From contig NZ_JACZDF010000001.1 of NCBI RefSeq assembly GCF_014852685.1, forward strand, positions 434,001-498,000: a DNA stretch of 64,000 nt, read 5' to 3'. Source of the DNA: Flavimobilis rhizosphaerae. GTDB lineage: Bacteria > Actinomycetota > Actinomycetes > Actinomycetales > Cellulomonadaceae. Position numbers and translations under genes: made by a program. Below, piece after piece: positions 1 to 9,953 of this stretch (positions are counted from its first letter, which is position 1; each line of letters starts with the position of its first letter). Below the pieces are notes generated by a model, which searched no databases, was not told the DNA's origin, and was given only the letters and a program-made list of their open reading frames with translations.

Positions 1-187
1 GCGGGGAGCGCGACGAGGCTGGTGCGACAGTGGTCGGTCCCGTCCGCAGCATGGCGGGCTCGTCCCCGTCAGGCGCTGCGGTGCACGACGCTCTCCGTGG
101 CGCCCCGAGCTCGGCGGGCCGCAACGGTCTGGCGCTGGAAGGCGGAGCGTCGCGCGGGACGGGTCGGTGCCACGGGGCGTGGCGGCG

Positions 188-1735
188 TCACGTGACGGGT
201 GCGAGTTCGGGACCACCGCCGCCCCGAGAGTCGGCCGGGGTACGACTGTCGACCGTGGCCGCGCGGCGTCCGTGACCCCCTGTGCGGCCAGCGGCCGAGG
301 TCGTGGCAGGCCCGGGCGCTGGCTGCGTGTCGGGGCGTGCCGCACGGCGGGATGGGCGAGGCCCGGCCGACGAGGTCGGACGCGAACGGGCGACACGGGC
401 CGCGGTGGCACGGTGCCATGTGCCCGACTCGAGCACCGTTGCGCCGTTGAGGACGATGCCGAGGCACGTCGCGTCGATCGTGTCGAGCATCGACATTGCG
501 GTCGCGACCTGGGTACGGCGTACGCGCGTCGCCCCGACGACCATGAGGAGGCCGTCGGTGTGCCGTGCGAGCACCGCCGCGTCCGTGAACGGCAGCAGGG
601 GAGGAGCGTCGAGGACCACCGCGTCGTACGACGCGAGCGCCTCGTCGAGGAACGCCTGCATCGCGGACGAGTCGATGAGCTGTGCCGGGTTCGGGGGGAG
701 CTCTCCTGCGACGACGACGTCGAGCCCCTCGGGACCCCACGCATGCGAGACGTCCTGCAGCTCCGTGGCGCCGACGAGGATGGTCGTGAGTCCGTCGTGG
801 GGGTCGAGGCCCATGTGCTCGGAGAGGGACGGGCTCCGCAGGTCGGCGTCGACGAGGAGGACTCGTGCACCCTTCTCGGCGAGGGCCGAGGCGAGGTTGA
901 TCGCGACGGTCGAGCGTCCCTCGCCGGCGACCGACGAGGAGACGACGAACGAACGGACCTTGTTCGCAGCGCTGATGAACTGGAGGTTCGTCTGAACGCG
1001 CCGGTAGGACTCGGCGACGTGGCCGTCAGGCTCGGTGACGAGCGCGGGCCGCCACCGACGGGCGTCGCGGTCGCGCGGGACGAGGCCGAGGACGACGGCG
1101 TCGGGGCGCTGAGGGAGGTCGGAGGTACGGCGTACCCGGGTGTCGAAGAGCGACAGGGCGAGCACTCCGAGGACACCGACCGCGAGACCGCCCACGCCGC
1201 CGAGCACGACCATGCGCTTGGTGTTGGGAGTGAACGGGACGCTCGGCCGTGCGGCGGGAGCGACGACGGTGAGACGCACGATCGGTTCCTCCGCGGAGCC
1301 GGGCGTGATCTCGGTGACCTGCCGGGCGAGGCTCGCCGCGACCGCGTCCGCGGTCGCGGCCGCGACGTCAGGGTCGGGTGAGACCGCGGTGATCTCGATA
1401 AACATGGTGTCGAGCGGCGTCGTGGCCGTGACTGTCCGGGCCAGGGAGCGGGCCGACAGGGTGAGATCGAGGTCCTCGATGACGGGGTCGAGGACCGCCG
1501 GCATCGTGGCGAGCCCGGTGAACGACTGCACGAGGTTCTGCGTGTACGTCGTCCCTTGGACGAGCTCAGCGACCGACGATCCCTGCGTGAGGGACACGAA
1601 CGACGACGTCGTCGACCGGTAGAGCGGCTGTGTCGAGCGGGCGACCCCGAAGCCTGTGGCCGCGCCGACGACTGCCACGATCGTGATGACGAGCCACCGC
1701 CTACGTAGCATCGTCACGAAGTCCATGAGTTCCAC
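188..1735 (-). CDS. Fused chain-length determinant (Wzz) / BY-kinase-like ATPase for polysaccharide export
   Basis: Predicted 515-residue membrane protein that would control polymer length in Wzx/Wzy-type exopolysaccharide export. A Wzz-like extracytoplasmic domain lies between membrane segments near residues 13-32 and 174-196. A cytoplasmic CpsD/CapB-type ATPase follows. The Walker A motif reads AGEGRST, so the usual catalytic lysine is arginine (R274, codon CGC at 916-914). Walker A' (VLLVDADLRSP) and Walker B (AVVLDAPPLLP) are intact. The tail is Pro/Ala/Arg-rich with no tyrosine cluster, so classic autophosphorylation is doubtful. The GTG at 1735 is preceded by a G-rich ribosome-binding run; ATG 1726 is an alternative start. 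It sits with glycosyltransferases on the same strand. Family assignment is confident; kinase activity is not. Confidence 0.85.
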   Translation of the reverse strand: MELMDFVTMLRRRWLVITIVAVVGAATGFGVARSTQPLYRSTTSSFVSLTQGSSVAELVQGTTYTQNLVQSFTGLATMPAVLDPVIEDLDLTLSARSLARTVTATTPLDTMFIEITAVSPDPDVAAATADAVAASLARQVTEITPGSAEEPIVRLTVVAPAARPSVPFTPNTKRMVVLGGVGGLAVGVLGVLALSLFDTRVRRTSDLPQRPDAVVLGLVPRDRDARRWRPALVTEPDGHVAESYRRVQTNLQFISAANKVRSFVVSSSVAGEGRSTVAINLASALAEKGARVLLVDADLRSPSLSEHMGLDPHDGLTTILVGATELQDVSHAWGPEGLDVVVAGELPPNPAQLIDSSAMQAFLDEALASYDAVVLDAPPLLPFTDAAVLARHTDGLLMVVGATRVRRTQVATAMSMLDTIDATCLGIVLNGATVLESGTWHRATAARVARSRPTSSAGPRPSRRAARPDTQPAPGPATTSAAGRTGGHGRRAATVDSRTPADSRGGGGPELAPVT

Positions 1736-1911
1736 GTGTCCACCCCCCGGTGTTCGCGCACCCGGTCACACCTCGGACGAGGCACAGACCGGCGTGCCCT
1801 GTCGAGGGCACCTGCTGATCGAACCACGCGGACGGGGTGAGCGCGCCTGCCCGGCCAACATCCCACCCCGTCGCCACCCCGACCTCGGTCGGCGAGAGTC
1901 CGGGCACAGGG

Positions 1912-2802
1912 TCAGTCGCGTACTGCGGGCCTCAAAGGTGTGACGAGAGCGACGAGGCCAGCGCAGGTTCCCCTCATGACGGGCCACAGGCTCGTCATGG
2001 GATGCCGGAGCTGTCGTCGACCTCCGCGGAGCAGGCAGGCCCAGGCGTAGGCGGGCGCGTGCAACGCCCAGCGAGCGCGGTCGCGCGCGGCGAGGTGCCG
2101 CCGCGCGAAGACGAGACGGTTGCGCGTGTCGTAGTAGTAGTAGGTCGACGACTTCGCGCGGGACGCGACAGCGCCGCGCTGCGTCCCACCGGGGTCGTGG
2201 ACGCAGCGGAGGTCCTCCGCGATCTCGGACCTGCCGCCGAGTGCGTTCCAGCGCCAGCCCAGGTCGACGTCCTCCCAGTAGAGGAAGTAGTCGGGCATGA
2301 TCCCGTCGAGCCTGTGCCACGCGTCCGCGGCCATGGCGAGGCACGCTCCGGTGAGCCACGGGACGCCCCCAGACGCGCTCCAGCCGCGCGAGCGCCCGTC
2401 CCGGACGTCGAGCCGCGCGCCGCTGAACCCGGGGCGTCCCGCGCTGTCGTGGACGCGCGGGGCGACCATGAGCCCTGGGTCGGCCTCGACACGGTCGGCG
2501 AGCGCATCGGCCGTCGCACGGTCGACCTGCGCGTCAGGGTTGAGGAGAAGGATGCTCGTGACGTCGCCCGCGGCCGCGACCCCGGCGGCGCAGCCGCCGC
2601 CGAAGCCGAGGTTGACGTCCGGCGAGACGAGCGTCCAGCCGTGCGTCGCGGCGAGCTCGGTGATCCGGGCACGCTCGTCGTGCGTCGTCGCGTTGTCGAC
2701 GACGACGACGTGCCAGCCGGAGTCCGCGGCGTCCCTCCACACGGCGAGGTTCGTCGCGACGAGGGCGGACGAGCCATAGCTGACGACGACGAGCGCTCTC
2801 AT
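1912..2802 (-). CDS. Glycosyltransferase family 2 (rhamnosyltransferase-like)
   Basis: Predicted 296-residue cytoplasmic GT-A transferase adding a sugar to a growing surface glycan. The N-terminal strand (VVVSYGS, then VVVVDNAT), the metal-binding segment LLLNPDAQVD and the acceptor-side motif YFLYWEDVDLGWR match the rhamnosyltransferase-like branch of GT2. The DXD-equivalent is NPD, which is common in this branch. ATG 2802 has a GAGAGGAA ribosome-binding site just upstream. It lies upstream of the chain-length/kinase gene on the same strand, about 175 bases apart, and probably shares its pathway. The sugar donor cannot be told from sequence. Confidence 0.88.
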   Translation of the reverse strand: MRALVVVSYGSSALVATNLAVWRDAADSGWHVVVVDNATTHDERARITELAATHGWTLVSPDVNLGFGGGCAAGVAAAGDVTSILLLNPDAQVDRATADALADRVEADPGLMVAPRVHDSAGRPGFSGARLDVRDGRSRGWSASGGVPWLTGACLAMAADAWHRLDGIMPDYFLYWEDVDLGWRWNALGGRSEIAEDLRCVHDPGGTQRGAVASRAKSSTYYYYDTRNRLVFARRHLAARDRARWALHAPAYAWACLLRGGRRQLRHPMTSLWPVMRGTCAGLVALVTPLRPAVRD

Positions 2803-3008
2803 GGTTCCTCTCCCGGCACGGGGCGGTCCTGCCCGGCCCTCGCCAACCTACCGACGGCCGAGAGCATGCGCTGGGTTGTGCCAGGTGAGTCTCGGGTGAG
2901 CGGCGGGTGACTCACGGGCCTATCGCTGGCACTCGCCCCGGTGTGGCCGCAGAGGATCAGGTGACGCTGCGGCAGGTGGTGTCTCAGGGTGAGCAAGGGG
3001 TGCGCAGG

Positions 3009-3725
3009 ATGGAACGACGGAGGCGACCCGACGAGGGAACGGGACCGAGGTGGTCGCACGGACGCCGTGCGCTCGCAGCGGCGCTTCTCAGCGTCCCGCT
3101 CGTCCTCGTCACGGCCGCGTGCGACCCGGATGCTCCCGAGCCCGGCACGGGCGTCCCGTCGGCCTCGACCCCCGCTGGCACCGTCGTCGACGGCACGCCT
3201 ACGGCGGTGCCGTCGGACGCGACCTCGTCGGAAGGCAGCACGGGAGCCCCGGCAACGGACGGCACACCGACGAAGAAGCCGCCGACGAAGAAGCCGTCGG
3301 AGGGCCTGGCGACGGTCGCCCCGGTCGAGCGCCCCAGGGCCGCCCCCGTCGACCTCGGTGACGACGCCGCCGCAGCCCCCGGGCTCTCCGCACGGCTCGT
3401 CGAGGTCGAGGACGTCGACGGCACGGCCGAGGGACCCGGGGAGGTCGCAGGAGCGGCCCTGCGCGTCACCGTCGAGCTCACGAACGGTACGGGACGCGTC
3501 GTCGACCTCCGCGGAGCGGTCGTCAACCTCTACACCGGCAAGGACCGTCTCCCGACCTCGCTGCTCTCGGGTCCTGGAACGGTCGCACTGCCCGCAAGCC
3601 TGGGGCGTGACGGCACGGCCCGGGCCACGTACGTCTTCCGCACGGACCATCGTGACGGCCTCCTCGAGGTCGAGGTGGACATCGCCGACGCGCCGAGCGT
3701 CGTCGTCTTCGAGGGCACCCGGTGA
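3009..3725 (+). CDS. Secreted lipoprotein with DUF4352-like Ig domain
   Basis: About 238 residues from ATG 3009, chosen because AAGGGG lies 8 bases upstream and the signal peptide starts a few residues later. An in-frame frame extends up to 2907. The signal peptide carries Arg-rich residues, a hydrophobic stretch and lipobox VTAAC, so the mature protein should be lipid-anchored at cysteine. A Ser/Thr/Pro-rich spacer with two KKPPT/KKPS units (about residues 50-105) leads to a C-terminal beta-sandwich resembling DUF4352 (RVTVELTNGTGRVVDLRGA). Such domains occur in exported proteins and are often called telokin-like. No enzyme motif is seen. It precedes the giant surface protein and may help assemble or anchor it; that role is inference. 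Confidence 0.75.
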   Translation: MERRRRPDEGTGPRWSHGRRALAAALLSVPLVLVTAACDPDAPEPGTGVPSASTPAGTVVDGTPTAVPSDATSSEGSTGAPATDGTPTKKPPTKKPSEGLATVAPVERPRAAPVDLGDDAAAAPGLSARLVEVEDVDGTAEGPGEVAGAALRVTVELTNGTGRVVDLRGAVVNLYTGKDRLPTSLLSGPGTVALPASLGRDGTARATYVFRTDHRDGLLEVEVDIADAPSVVVFEGTR

Positions 3726-3865
3726 TCCGGCGGGCTCGCGGGACCGGCTCCCCGGCGCGGAGACGACATCCATCGGACGCGGTCCCGTCCTCCCGATCCG
3801 ACATCGCCGGACGGTCGCCGGCACACCCAGACCTGCACCACCACTCCTCAGACTCCGAGGTCCTC

Positions 3866-6800
3866 ATGAGCACGAACCACCGCACCAGAGCACGACGGGG
3901 AGCCGCGGTGCTCGCCGTCGTCGCGACGACTCTCCTCGGGGCGCTCGTCCCCGTGACGAGTGCCGTTGCGTCCCCGACAGTCGACTCAGGGACCGTCGCG
4001 GGACCTGCCCGCTCGGTGAAGCCCGAGGTGGTGGGTTCGACGGGTCTCCCGACTGCTCAGATCGACGGCGTCGCCTGGTCTCAGGTCGTTGTCGGCACGA
4101 CCGTCTTCGTCGGTGGTGAGTTCACGACGGCGCGCCCGCCCGGCGCCGCGGCCGGCACGCAGACCCAGCCGCGCGGCAACCTCCTGGCGTACGACGTGCG
4201 CACAGGTGCTCTCCTGCCCTGGGCGCCGGCCGCGAACGGAGCCGTCCGAGGACTCGCGGTGTCGCCCGACGGGAAGACCCTCTACGTCGCTGGTGCGTTC
4301 ACGGCGATCGGAGGCGAAACGCGCTACCGCGTGGCTGCGTTCGACGTCGCCTCGGGGGCGCTGCTCCCGTTCCGCCCCGTCGTCAACGCGACGGTGCTCG
4401 ACGTCACCGTGTCGTCGAGCGCCGTCTATGTCGGCGGCATCTTCACGACCGTCAACGGCGTCCTGCGGCAGAAGGTCGCGGCGGTCCACCCTGTCGGCGG
4501 CGGCACGCTGCCGTTCACCGTCGCGGTCGACGACGGTCGTGTCCAGGCGCTCGAGGTCTCGCCCGATGGCAGCTCCGTCGTCATCGGCGGGAGCTTCACG
4601 ACGGTCGGTGGCTCGTCGAACCCCGGCTACGGGCTTGTCAGAGTCTCGGGGACGACGGGCGCGACGATCGCCACGCCGATCAATACCGAGATCCGCAACG
4701 GCGGCGCTTCCTCGTCGATCTACTCACTCGCCTCGGACGGTGACAACTTCTACGGCACCGGCTACCACTTCGGAGCCGGCGGCAACACGGAGGGCACCTT
4801 CGCGGGCCGCTGGTCCGACGGCTCTCTCAGCTGGGTCGAGGACTGCCACGGCGACTCGTACTCGACCGCTCCGCTCGACGACGCCGTCTACACCGTGAGC
4901 CACAAGCACTACTGCGCCAACTCCGGCGGTTTTCCCCAGACGAACCCCTGGCGCATGCGCTACGGGACCGCGGTGTCCAAGGCCGCGGTGAACGACACTA
5001 ACGTCGCGGACATCTACGGCTACGGCGACCACGACGGCCAGCCGCGGCCCGACATGCTCGACTGGTTCCCGGAGTTCAACACGGGTTCCTTCACGGGGCA
5101 GGGGCAGGGTCCCTGGTCGCTCGCCGCGGGTGCAGGCTATCTCGTCGCAGGCGGCGAGTTCACCCGCGTCAACAACGTCCCGCAGCAGGGTCTCGTGCGT
5201 TTTGCGAAGCGGACCGTCGCACCGGACACCGACGGGCCGAGGAACGGTGGCGCGAACGCCGGGCTCGTCGTCACGTCGCCCGCGTCGGGCACGGCGCTCG
5301 TGCGCTGGCCCGCGAACTTCGACCGGGGCGACGAGGAGCTCACGTACCGGCTCTACCGCGACGACCAGTCGACGATCGCCCAGGAGCGCACGGTGACGGC
5401 GTCGTTCTGGAAGCTGCCGACCCTGACGTTCGTGGACCGCGGGCTCGCTCCCGGGTCGTCGCACCGCTACCGCTTACGTGCGACCGACGCCGCGGGCAAC
5501 GCCGCCTGGTCGGACTGGGTGAGCGTGACGATCGCTGGTGCGGGCAGCCTGGGAACATACGCGCGCACGGTCCTCGAGGACGGACCCTCCTCCTACTGGC
5601 GGATGGACGACGCGAGCGGGACGACGGTGACCGATCTCGTCGGCACCCGCAACCTCACGGCTCGTGCGGGAGTCGGGGCGGGCGCGGCCACTGCGCTCAC
5701 CGGTCAGGAAGGTTCCGCGCGGACGCTGTCGGGCACGAGCACGTCATGGGCGGCGGCATCGACCGCTGAACCTGCCCCGATCGAGTTCTCCGTCGAGGCG
5801 TGGTTCCGCTCGTCCTCGACCCGTGGCGGACGCATCGTCGGCTTCGGCTCGTCGTCGACCGGGAGCTCCGGGACGAACGACCGTCACGTCTACGTCGACT
5901 CGCAGGGACGCGTCGCCTTCGGCGTCGCGACGTACGGCCGCTCGACGGTCGTCTCGCCGTCGAGCTACAACGACGGCCAGTGGCACCACGTCGCCGCGAC
6001 GATGGACCAGGCGGGCGGGCTCTCGCTCTACGTCGACGGTCGCCTCGTCGGTGCGCGTGACGACATCCGCACGGCCGACGCGTACAACGGCGTGTGGCGG
6101 GTCGGCGGCGACTCGATCGGGTCCTGGCCGTCCGCGCCGTCGTCGGCGAGCCTCACGGGCGACGTCGACGAGGTCGCGCTCTACGACGGTCGGGTCCTCA
6201 CCCCGACGCAGGTGCGCGAGCACTACGAGGCCGCCGGGCGCGCCGTGACGGCGCCCGCCGCACCCGCCGACGCCTACGGCGCGGCCGTATACGGTGACCA
6301 GCCTGCCCTCTTCTGGCGGCTCGCGGAGACGTCGGGCACGTCGGTCGCTGACGCCTCGCGGTCGGGCCAGCCGGGCACGCTCTCGGGCACCGTGACGTAC
6401 GGCGTCCCCGGCGCGCTCAGCGGCGTCGCGAACACCGCGTTCCGTCTTGCGTCGCCGGCCCGCATCGTCGGGTCGCGTCAGGTCTCGAACCCGACGCGCT
6501 TCACGACGGAGGCCTGGATCCGGACGACATCGACCCAGGGCGGTCGCATCGTCGGGTTCGGGAACTCTGCGTCGACGACCTCGACGAACTACGACCGTCA
6601 CACCTACATGCAGGACGACGGCCGCATCGTCTTCGGCGTCTACCGTGGCGCGGAGTACCGTGCGACGTCGACCGCTGCGTACAACGACGGAACGTGGCAC
6701 CACGTCGTCTCGAGCCTCGGCGCGGACGGCATGCGGCTCTACGTCGACGGCGAGCTCGTCGGCACCAACCCGCAGACCCGCGCGGAGAGCTACACCGGCT

Positions 6801-9004
6801 GGTGGCGCGTCGGCGGCGACAACACGTGGGGGTCGTCCGCGCAGACGCTCGCGGGTGACATCGACGAGGTCGCGATCTATGCGCAGCAGCTGAGCGACGC
6901 GACGGTCGCGTCCCACTACGCGCTCGGCTCGGGCGTCGTGCCGAACGAGTCGCCGACGGCCGCCTTCAGCGCGGACGTCACCGAGCTCGCGGTCGCGCTC
7001 GACGCGTCCGGCTCGGACGACCCCGACGGGACGATCGCGTCGTACGCGTGGAGCTACGGCGACGGCAGCACGGGGACGGGGAAGACGTCGTCCCACACGT
7101 ACGCGGCCGACGGCACGTACACCGTGACGCTCACCGTGACCGACGACCGCGGCGCGACCGACACCGCGACCCGGCAGGTCGAGGTCGCTGCCCCGCCGGC
7201 GAACGTGGAGCCGACGGCATCCTTCACAACGACGACTTCCGGGTTGGACGTCACGGTCGACGCGTCGGCGTCGGACGACCCCGACGGGACGATCGCGTCG
7301 TACGCGTGGACGTTCGGCGACGGGCAGGGAGCGACCGGCCGGAACCCGGCCGCGCACACCTACGCGGCAGCCGGCTCGTACACGGTCACCCTCACGGTGA
7401 CGGACGACGACGGCGCGACCGGAGTCATGACGAAGGAGGTCACCGTCGCAGAGCCGAGCGGCGCGGCCGTCGAGGACGGGTTCGGCCGGGCGGTGTCGAA
7501 CGGCTGGGGCACGGCCCCGACGGGCGGCGACTGGGCCGTCGGTGCGCCAGCGTCGGCCTTCTCGGTGGCTTCCGGCACAGGGCGCATGGCGCTTCCGGCG
7601 GGGGCGACGCGGGTCGCGCGTCTCTCGTCGGTATCGGCGCAGGACGTCGAGGTCCAGGCGACCGTGTCGCTCGACCGGCTCCCGGCGGGCACCGGCTTCA
7701 TCAGCCTTGCCTCGCGGACGACCGGCACGACGGGCTACGTCGGTCGGCTGCGCGTCGGGACGGACGGATCGATCCAGCTCCACGTCGGCCGGGGTGTCGC
7801 GTCGATCACGGCGCTCGCGGGCGGTGTGGTCTCAGGCCTGACGTTCGAGCCGGGCACGAGGTACCGCGTCCGGCTCCAGACGACGGGCACGAGCCCGACG
7901 ACGGTGCGCGCGAAGGTCTGGGTCGACGGCACTGCGGAGCCGGCGGACTGGCGTGCGACCGTGACGGACTCGACCGCCGAGCTCCAGCAGGCGGGCGGGA
8001 TCGGCGTGCAGGTCTACGTCGGCGGTGCTACGGGCGCGCCCGTGGTGACGGCGGCGTGGGACGACCTCTGGGCCGGTGAGCCCGGGACGGCGCCGGGTGG
8101 GGGCACCCCGCCCGCGAACGTGGCCCCCACGGCAGCGTTCACGTCGAGCTCGGCGGGCCTCGTGGCCGAGCTCGACGGCCGGGGCTCGGACGACTCGGAC
8201 GGGACGATCGCCTCGTACACGTGGGACCTCGGTGACGGGTCGACGGCGACGGGTGCGACGCCGTCGCACACGTACGGTGCGTCCGGCACGTACACGGTGC
8301 GGCTCACTGTGACCGACGACGACGGCGCGACGGACTCGGTGACGCACGACGTCACGGTCACTGCTCCGGCGGCCGGCACCCTCGCCGAGGACGCGTTCGC
8401 GCGGACCGTGGCGAACGGGTGGGGGAGCGCCGTGACGGGCGGTGCCTGGACGGCCTCGAACCCGCAGTCGTCCTACTCGGTCGGTGGGGGTGAGGGTCGC
8501 ATGGCCCTCACTCCGGGCGCGACGCGCGTCGCACGGCTCGGGGCGCTCAGCGCCCGTGACGTCGACGCCGAGGTCGTCGTCGGTGCCGACGTCCGTGCTG
8601 CCGGGACGGGATTCTGGACCCTCGCGGCCCGGACGTCCGGGACCACGGGCTACGTCGCCCGCCTCCGGGTGGGCACGGACGACTCTCTCCAGCTCCACGT
8701 CGGAAGAGGCGTCGCGACGATCGCACCGCTTGCGGGCGGCGTGGTCCCGGGTCTGACGTTCGACCCCGCGGTCCGGTACCGGATCCGGCTCCAGGTGACG
8801 GGCGCGAGCCCGACGACGGTGCGAGCGAAAGTCTGGGTCAACGGCACCGCCGAGCCCGGCGCCTGGTTCGCCTCGACGACCGACTCCACGGCGGACCTCC
8901 AGTCGGCAGGGGGGATCGGGCTCCAGGCATACGTCGGTGGCGCCGCCGGCTCGCCGACGGTCACGGTCGGGTGGGACGACCTCGTGGTCGAGGAGGTGCC
9001 GTGA
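3866..9004 (+). CDS. Giant secreted multidomain surface protein (beta-propeller, FN3, LamG x2, PKD x3)
   Basis: 1,712 residues from ATG 3866, where a signal peptide begins (Arg-rich, then LAVVATTLLGALVPV, cleavage near ASAVA-type residues). Domain order by eye: delta-60-repeat-like propeller (about 40-450), FN3-like (465-558), two LamG/concanavalin folds (575-795 and 812-1020), two PKD domains (1030-1195), a beta-sandwich module (1202-1404), a third PKD (1418-1500) and a second copy of the module (1505-1712). The two modules are near duplicates (both begin near EDxFxRxVxNGWG). There is no sortase motif or C-terminal membrane anchor, so it is probably released or held by glycan binding. A rare TTA leucine codon is at 5474-5476. 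Its stop overlaps the next glycosyltransferase start by four bases, linking it to glycan synthesis. Likely adhesin or matrix protein; no catalytic residues are recognised. Confidence 0.85.
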   Translation: MSTNHRTRARRGAAVLAVVATTLLGALVPVTSAVASPTVDSGTVAGPARSVKPEVVGSTGLPTAQIDGVAWSQVVVGTTVFVGGEFTTARPPGAAAGTQTQPRGNLLAYDVRTGALLPWAPAANGAVRGLAVSPDGKTLYVAGAFTAIGGETRYRVAAFDVASGALLPFRPVVNATVLDVTVSSSAVYVGGIFTTVNGVLRQKVAAVHPVGGGTLPFTVAVDDGRVQALEVSPDGSSVVIGGSFTTVGGSSNPGYGLVRVSGTTGATIATPINTEIRNGGASSSIYSLASDGDNFYGTGYHFGAGGNTEGTFAGRWSDGSLSWVEDCHGDSYSTAPLDDAVYTVSHKHYCANSGGFPQTNPWRMRYGTAVSKAAVNDTNVADIYGYGDHDGQPRPDMLDWFPEFNTGSFTGQGQGPWSLAAGAGYLVAGGEFTRVNNVPQQGLVRFAKRTVAPDTDGPRNGGANAGLVVTSPASGTALVRWPANFDRGDEELTYRLYRDDQSTIAQERTVTASFWKLPTLTFVDRGLAPGSSHRYRLRATDAAGNAAWSDWVSVTIAGAGSLGTYARTVLEDGPSSYWRMDDASGTTVTDLVGTRNLTARAGVGAGAATALTGQEGSARTLSGTSTSWAAASTAEPAPIEFSVEAWFRSSSTRGGRIVGFGSSSTGSSGTNDRHVYVDSQGRVAFGVATYGRSTVVSPSSYNDGQWHHVAATMDQAGGLSLYVDGRLVGARDDIRTADAYNGVWRVGGDSIGSWPSAPSSASLTGDVDEVALYDGRVLTPTQVREHYEAAGRAVTAPAAPADAYGAAVYGDQPALFWRLAETSGTSVADASRSGQPGTLSGTVTYGVPGALSGVANTAFRLASPARIVGSRQVSNPTRFTTEAWIRTTSTQGGRIVGFGNSASTTSTNYDRHTYMQDDGRIVFGVYRGAEYRATSTAAYNDGTWHHVVSSLGADGMRLYVDGELVGTNPQTRAESYTGWWRVGGDNTWGSSAQTLAGDIDEVAIYAQQLSDATVASHYALGSGVVPNESPTAAFSADVTELAVALDASGSDDPDGTIASYAWSYGDGSTGTGKTSSHTYAADGTYTVTLTVTDDRGATDTATRQVEVAAPPANVEPTASFTTTTSGLDVTVDASASDDPDGTIASYAWTFGDGQGATGRNPAAHTYAAAGSYTVTLTVTDDDGATGVMTKEVTVAEPSGAAVEDGFGRAVSNGWGTAPTGGDWAVGAPASAFSVASGTGRMALPAGATRVARLSSVSAQDVEVQATVSLDRLPAGTGFISLASRTTGTTGYVGRLRVGTDGSIQLHVGRGVASITALAGGVVSGLTFEPGTRYRVRLQTTGTSPTTVRAKVWVDGTAEPADWRATVTDSTAELQQAGGIGVQVYVGGATGAPVVTAAWDDLWAGEPGTAPGGGTPPANVAPTAAFTSSSAGLVAELDGRGSDDSDGTIASYTWDLGDGSTATGATPSHTYGASGTYTVRLTVTDDDGATDSVTHDVTVTAPAAGTLAEDAFARTVANGWGSAVTGGAWTASNPQSSYSVGGGEGRMALTPGATRVARLGALSARDVDAEVVVGADVRAAGTGFWTLAARTSGTTGYVARLRVGTDDSLQLHVGRGVATIAPLAGGVVPGLTFDPAVRYRIRLQVTGASPTTVRAKVWVNGTAEPGAWFASTTDSTADLQSAGGIGLQAYVGGAAGSPTVTVGWDDLVVEEVP

Positions 9005-9921
9005 CGGACGCCCAGATCACGGTCGGCATCCTCACGTTCCGGCGGCCTGAGGGGCTGGCCAGCACCCTCCCTCGCGTCCTCGAGCAGGTCGTGGACGTGC
9101 CAGGTGCCGAGGTGCTCGTCGTCGACAACGACTCCGTGCCGAGCGCACGACCCGTCGTCGACGCCTTGAGAGCACAAGGCTCCCCGGTTCGCTACGTGCA
9201 CGAGCCCGAGCCCGGCATCGTCGCCGGGCGCAACCGGGCGCTCGACGAGGCACCGGGCGACGTGCTCGTCTTTCTCGACGACGACGAGCTGCCCGCACCG
9301 GGGTGGCTGAGGACGATGCTCGACGCGCACGAGCGCTTCGGCGGCGCGGGGGTCGTCGGTCCGGTGCTCGGCAAGATCGAGGGCGAGCTCGACCCGTGGA
9401 TCGCGGCCGGTCGGTTCTTCGAGCGCAAGCGTTACCCGACGGGGACCGTCCTGCCCCTCGCCGGAACCGGCAACCTGCTGCTCGATCTTCCGTCGGTGCG
9501 GCGGCACGGAACACGCTTCGATGACGCGTTCCGGGTCTCGGGCGGCTCGGACACGGCCTTCACGCGTGAACTGACGGCAGCGGGCGGACAGCTGTTCTGG
9601 TGCGACGAGGCGCCCGTGCTCGACGTCGTCCCGACCGAGCGGGCGACGCGACGCTGGGTGGTGCGCCGAGCGTTCCGCAGCGGGAACTCGCGGGTCCGGG
9701 TCGCGGTGCATCAAGCGACGTCGGTGCCCGCCCAGCTCCGGCACCGGGTTCGCGGAGCGTCAGCGGGTGCCGTGCGGATCGGGGGTGGCGCGCTGCGCGC
9801 GACGCTCGGCACGGTGGCGCGCAGGCCGGACCACCAGGCGCGTGGCGTGCGGACCGTCGCGCGCGGTGCTGGGATGGTGGCGGCGGCGTTCGGCGGGGTC
9901 TACGAGGAGTATCGCCGCTGA
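9001..9921 (+). CDS. Glycosyltransferase family 2
   Basis: 306 residues starting at GTG 9001, which overlaps the preceding stop (GTGA), so translation is probably coupled to the giant surface protein. The GT-A fold is clear: ITVGILTFRRPEGL, VLVVDNDS, the PGIVAGRNRAL turn and the metal-binding VFLDDDELP. GGSDTAFTRE probably supplies acceptor-binding acidic residues. The C-terminal 90 residues are basic and weakly hydrophobic, suggesting membrane association. It could decorate the surface polymer or glycosylate the co-encoded secreted protein; the sequence does not decide. Confidence 0.87.
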   Translation: MTDAQITVGILTFRRPEGLASTLPRVLEQVVDVPGAEVLVVDNDSVPSARPVVDALRAQGSPVRYVHEPEPGIVAGRNRALDEAPGDVLVFLDDDELPAPGWLRTMLDAHERFGGAGVVGPVLGKIEGELDPWIAAGRFFERKRYPTGTVLPLAGTGNLLLDLPSVRRHGTRFDDAFRVSGGSDTAFTRELTAAGGQLFWCDEAPVLDVVPTERATRRWVVRRAFRSGNSRVRVAVHQATSVPAQLRHRVRGASAGAVRIGGGALRATLGTVARRPDHQARGVRTVARGAGMVAAAFGGVYEEYRR

Positions 9922-9953
9922 GGCGTCGCGACGATGACGAGAGGGGCGGAGCG

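Noticed and set aside
1-187. A further gene at the left edge
   Set aside because: Only short overlapping frames with atypical composition; nothing supported.
5744-7783. 679-codon open frame on the minus strand inside the giant surface protein gene
   Set aside because: Arg/Val/Asp-rich shadow frame with no signal peptide, motif or ribosome-binding site.
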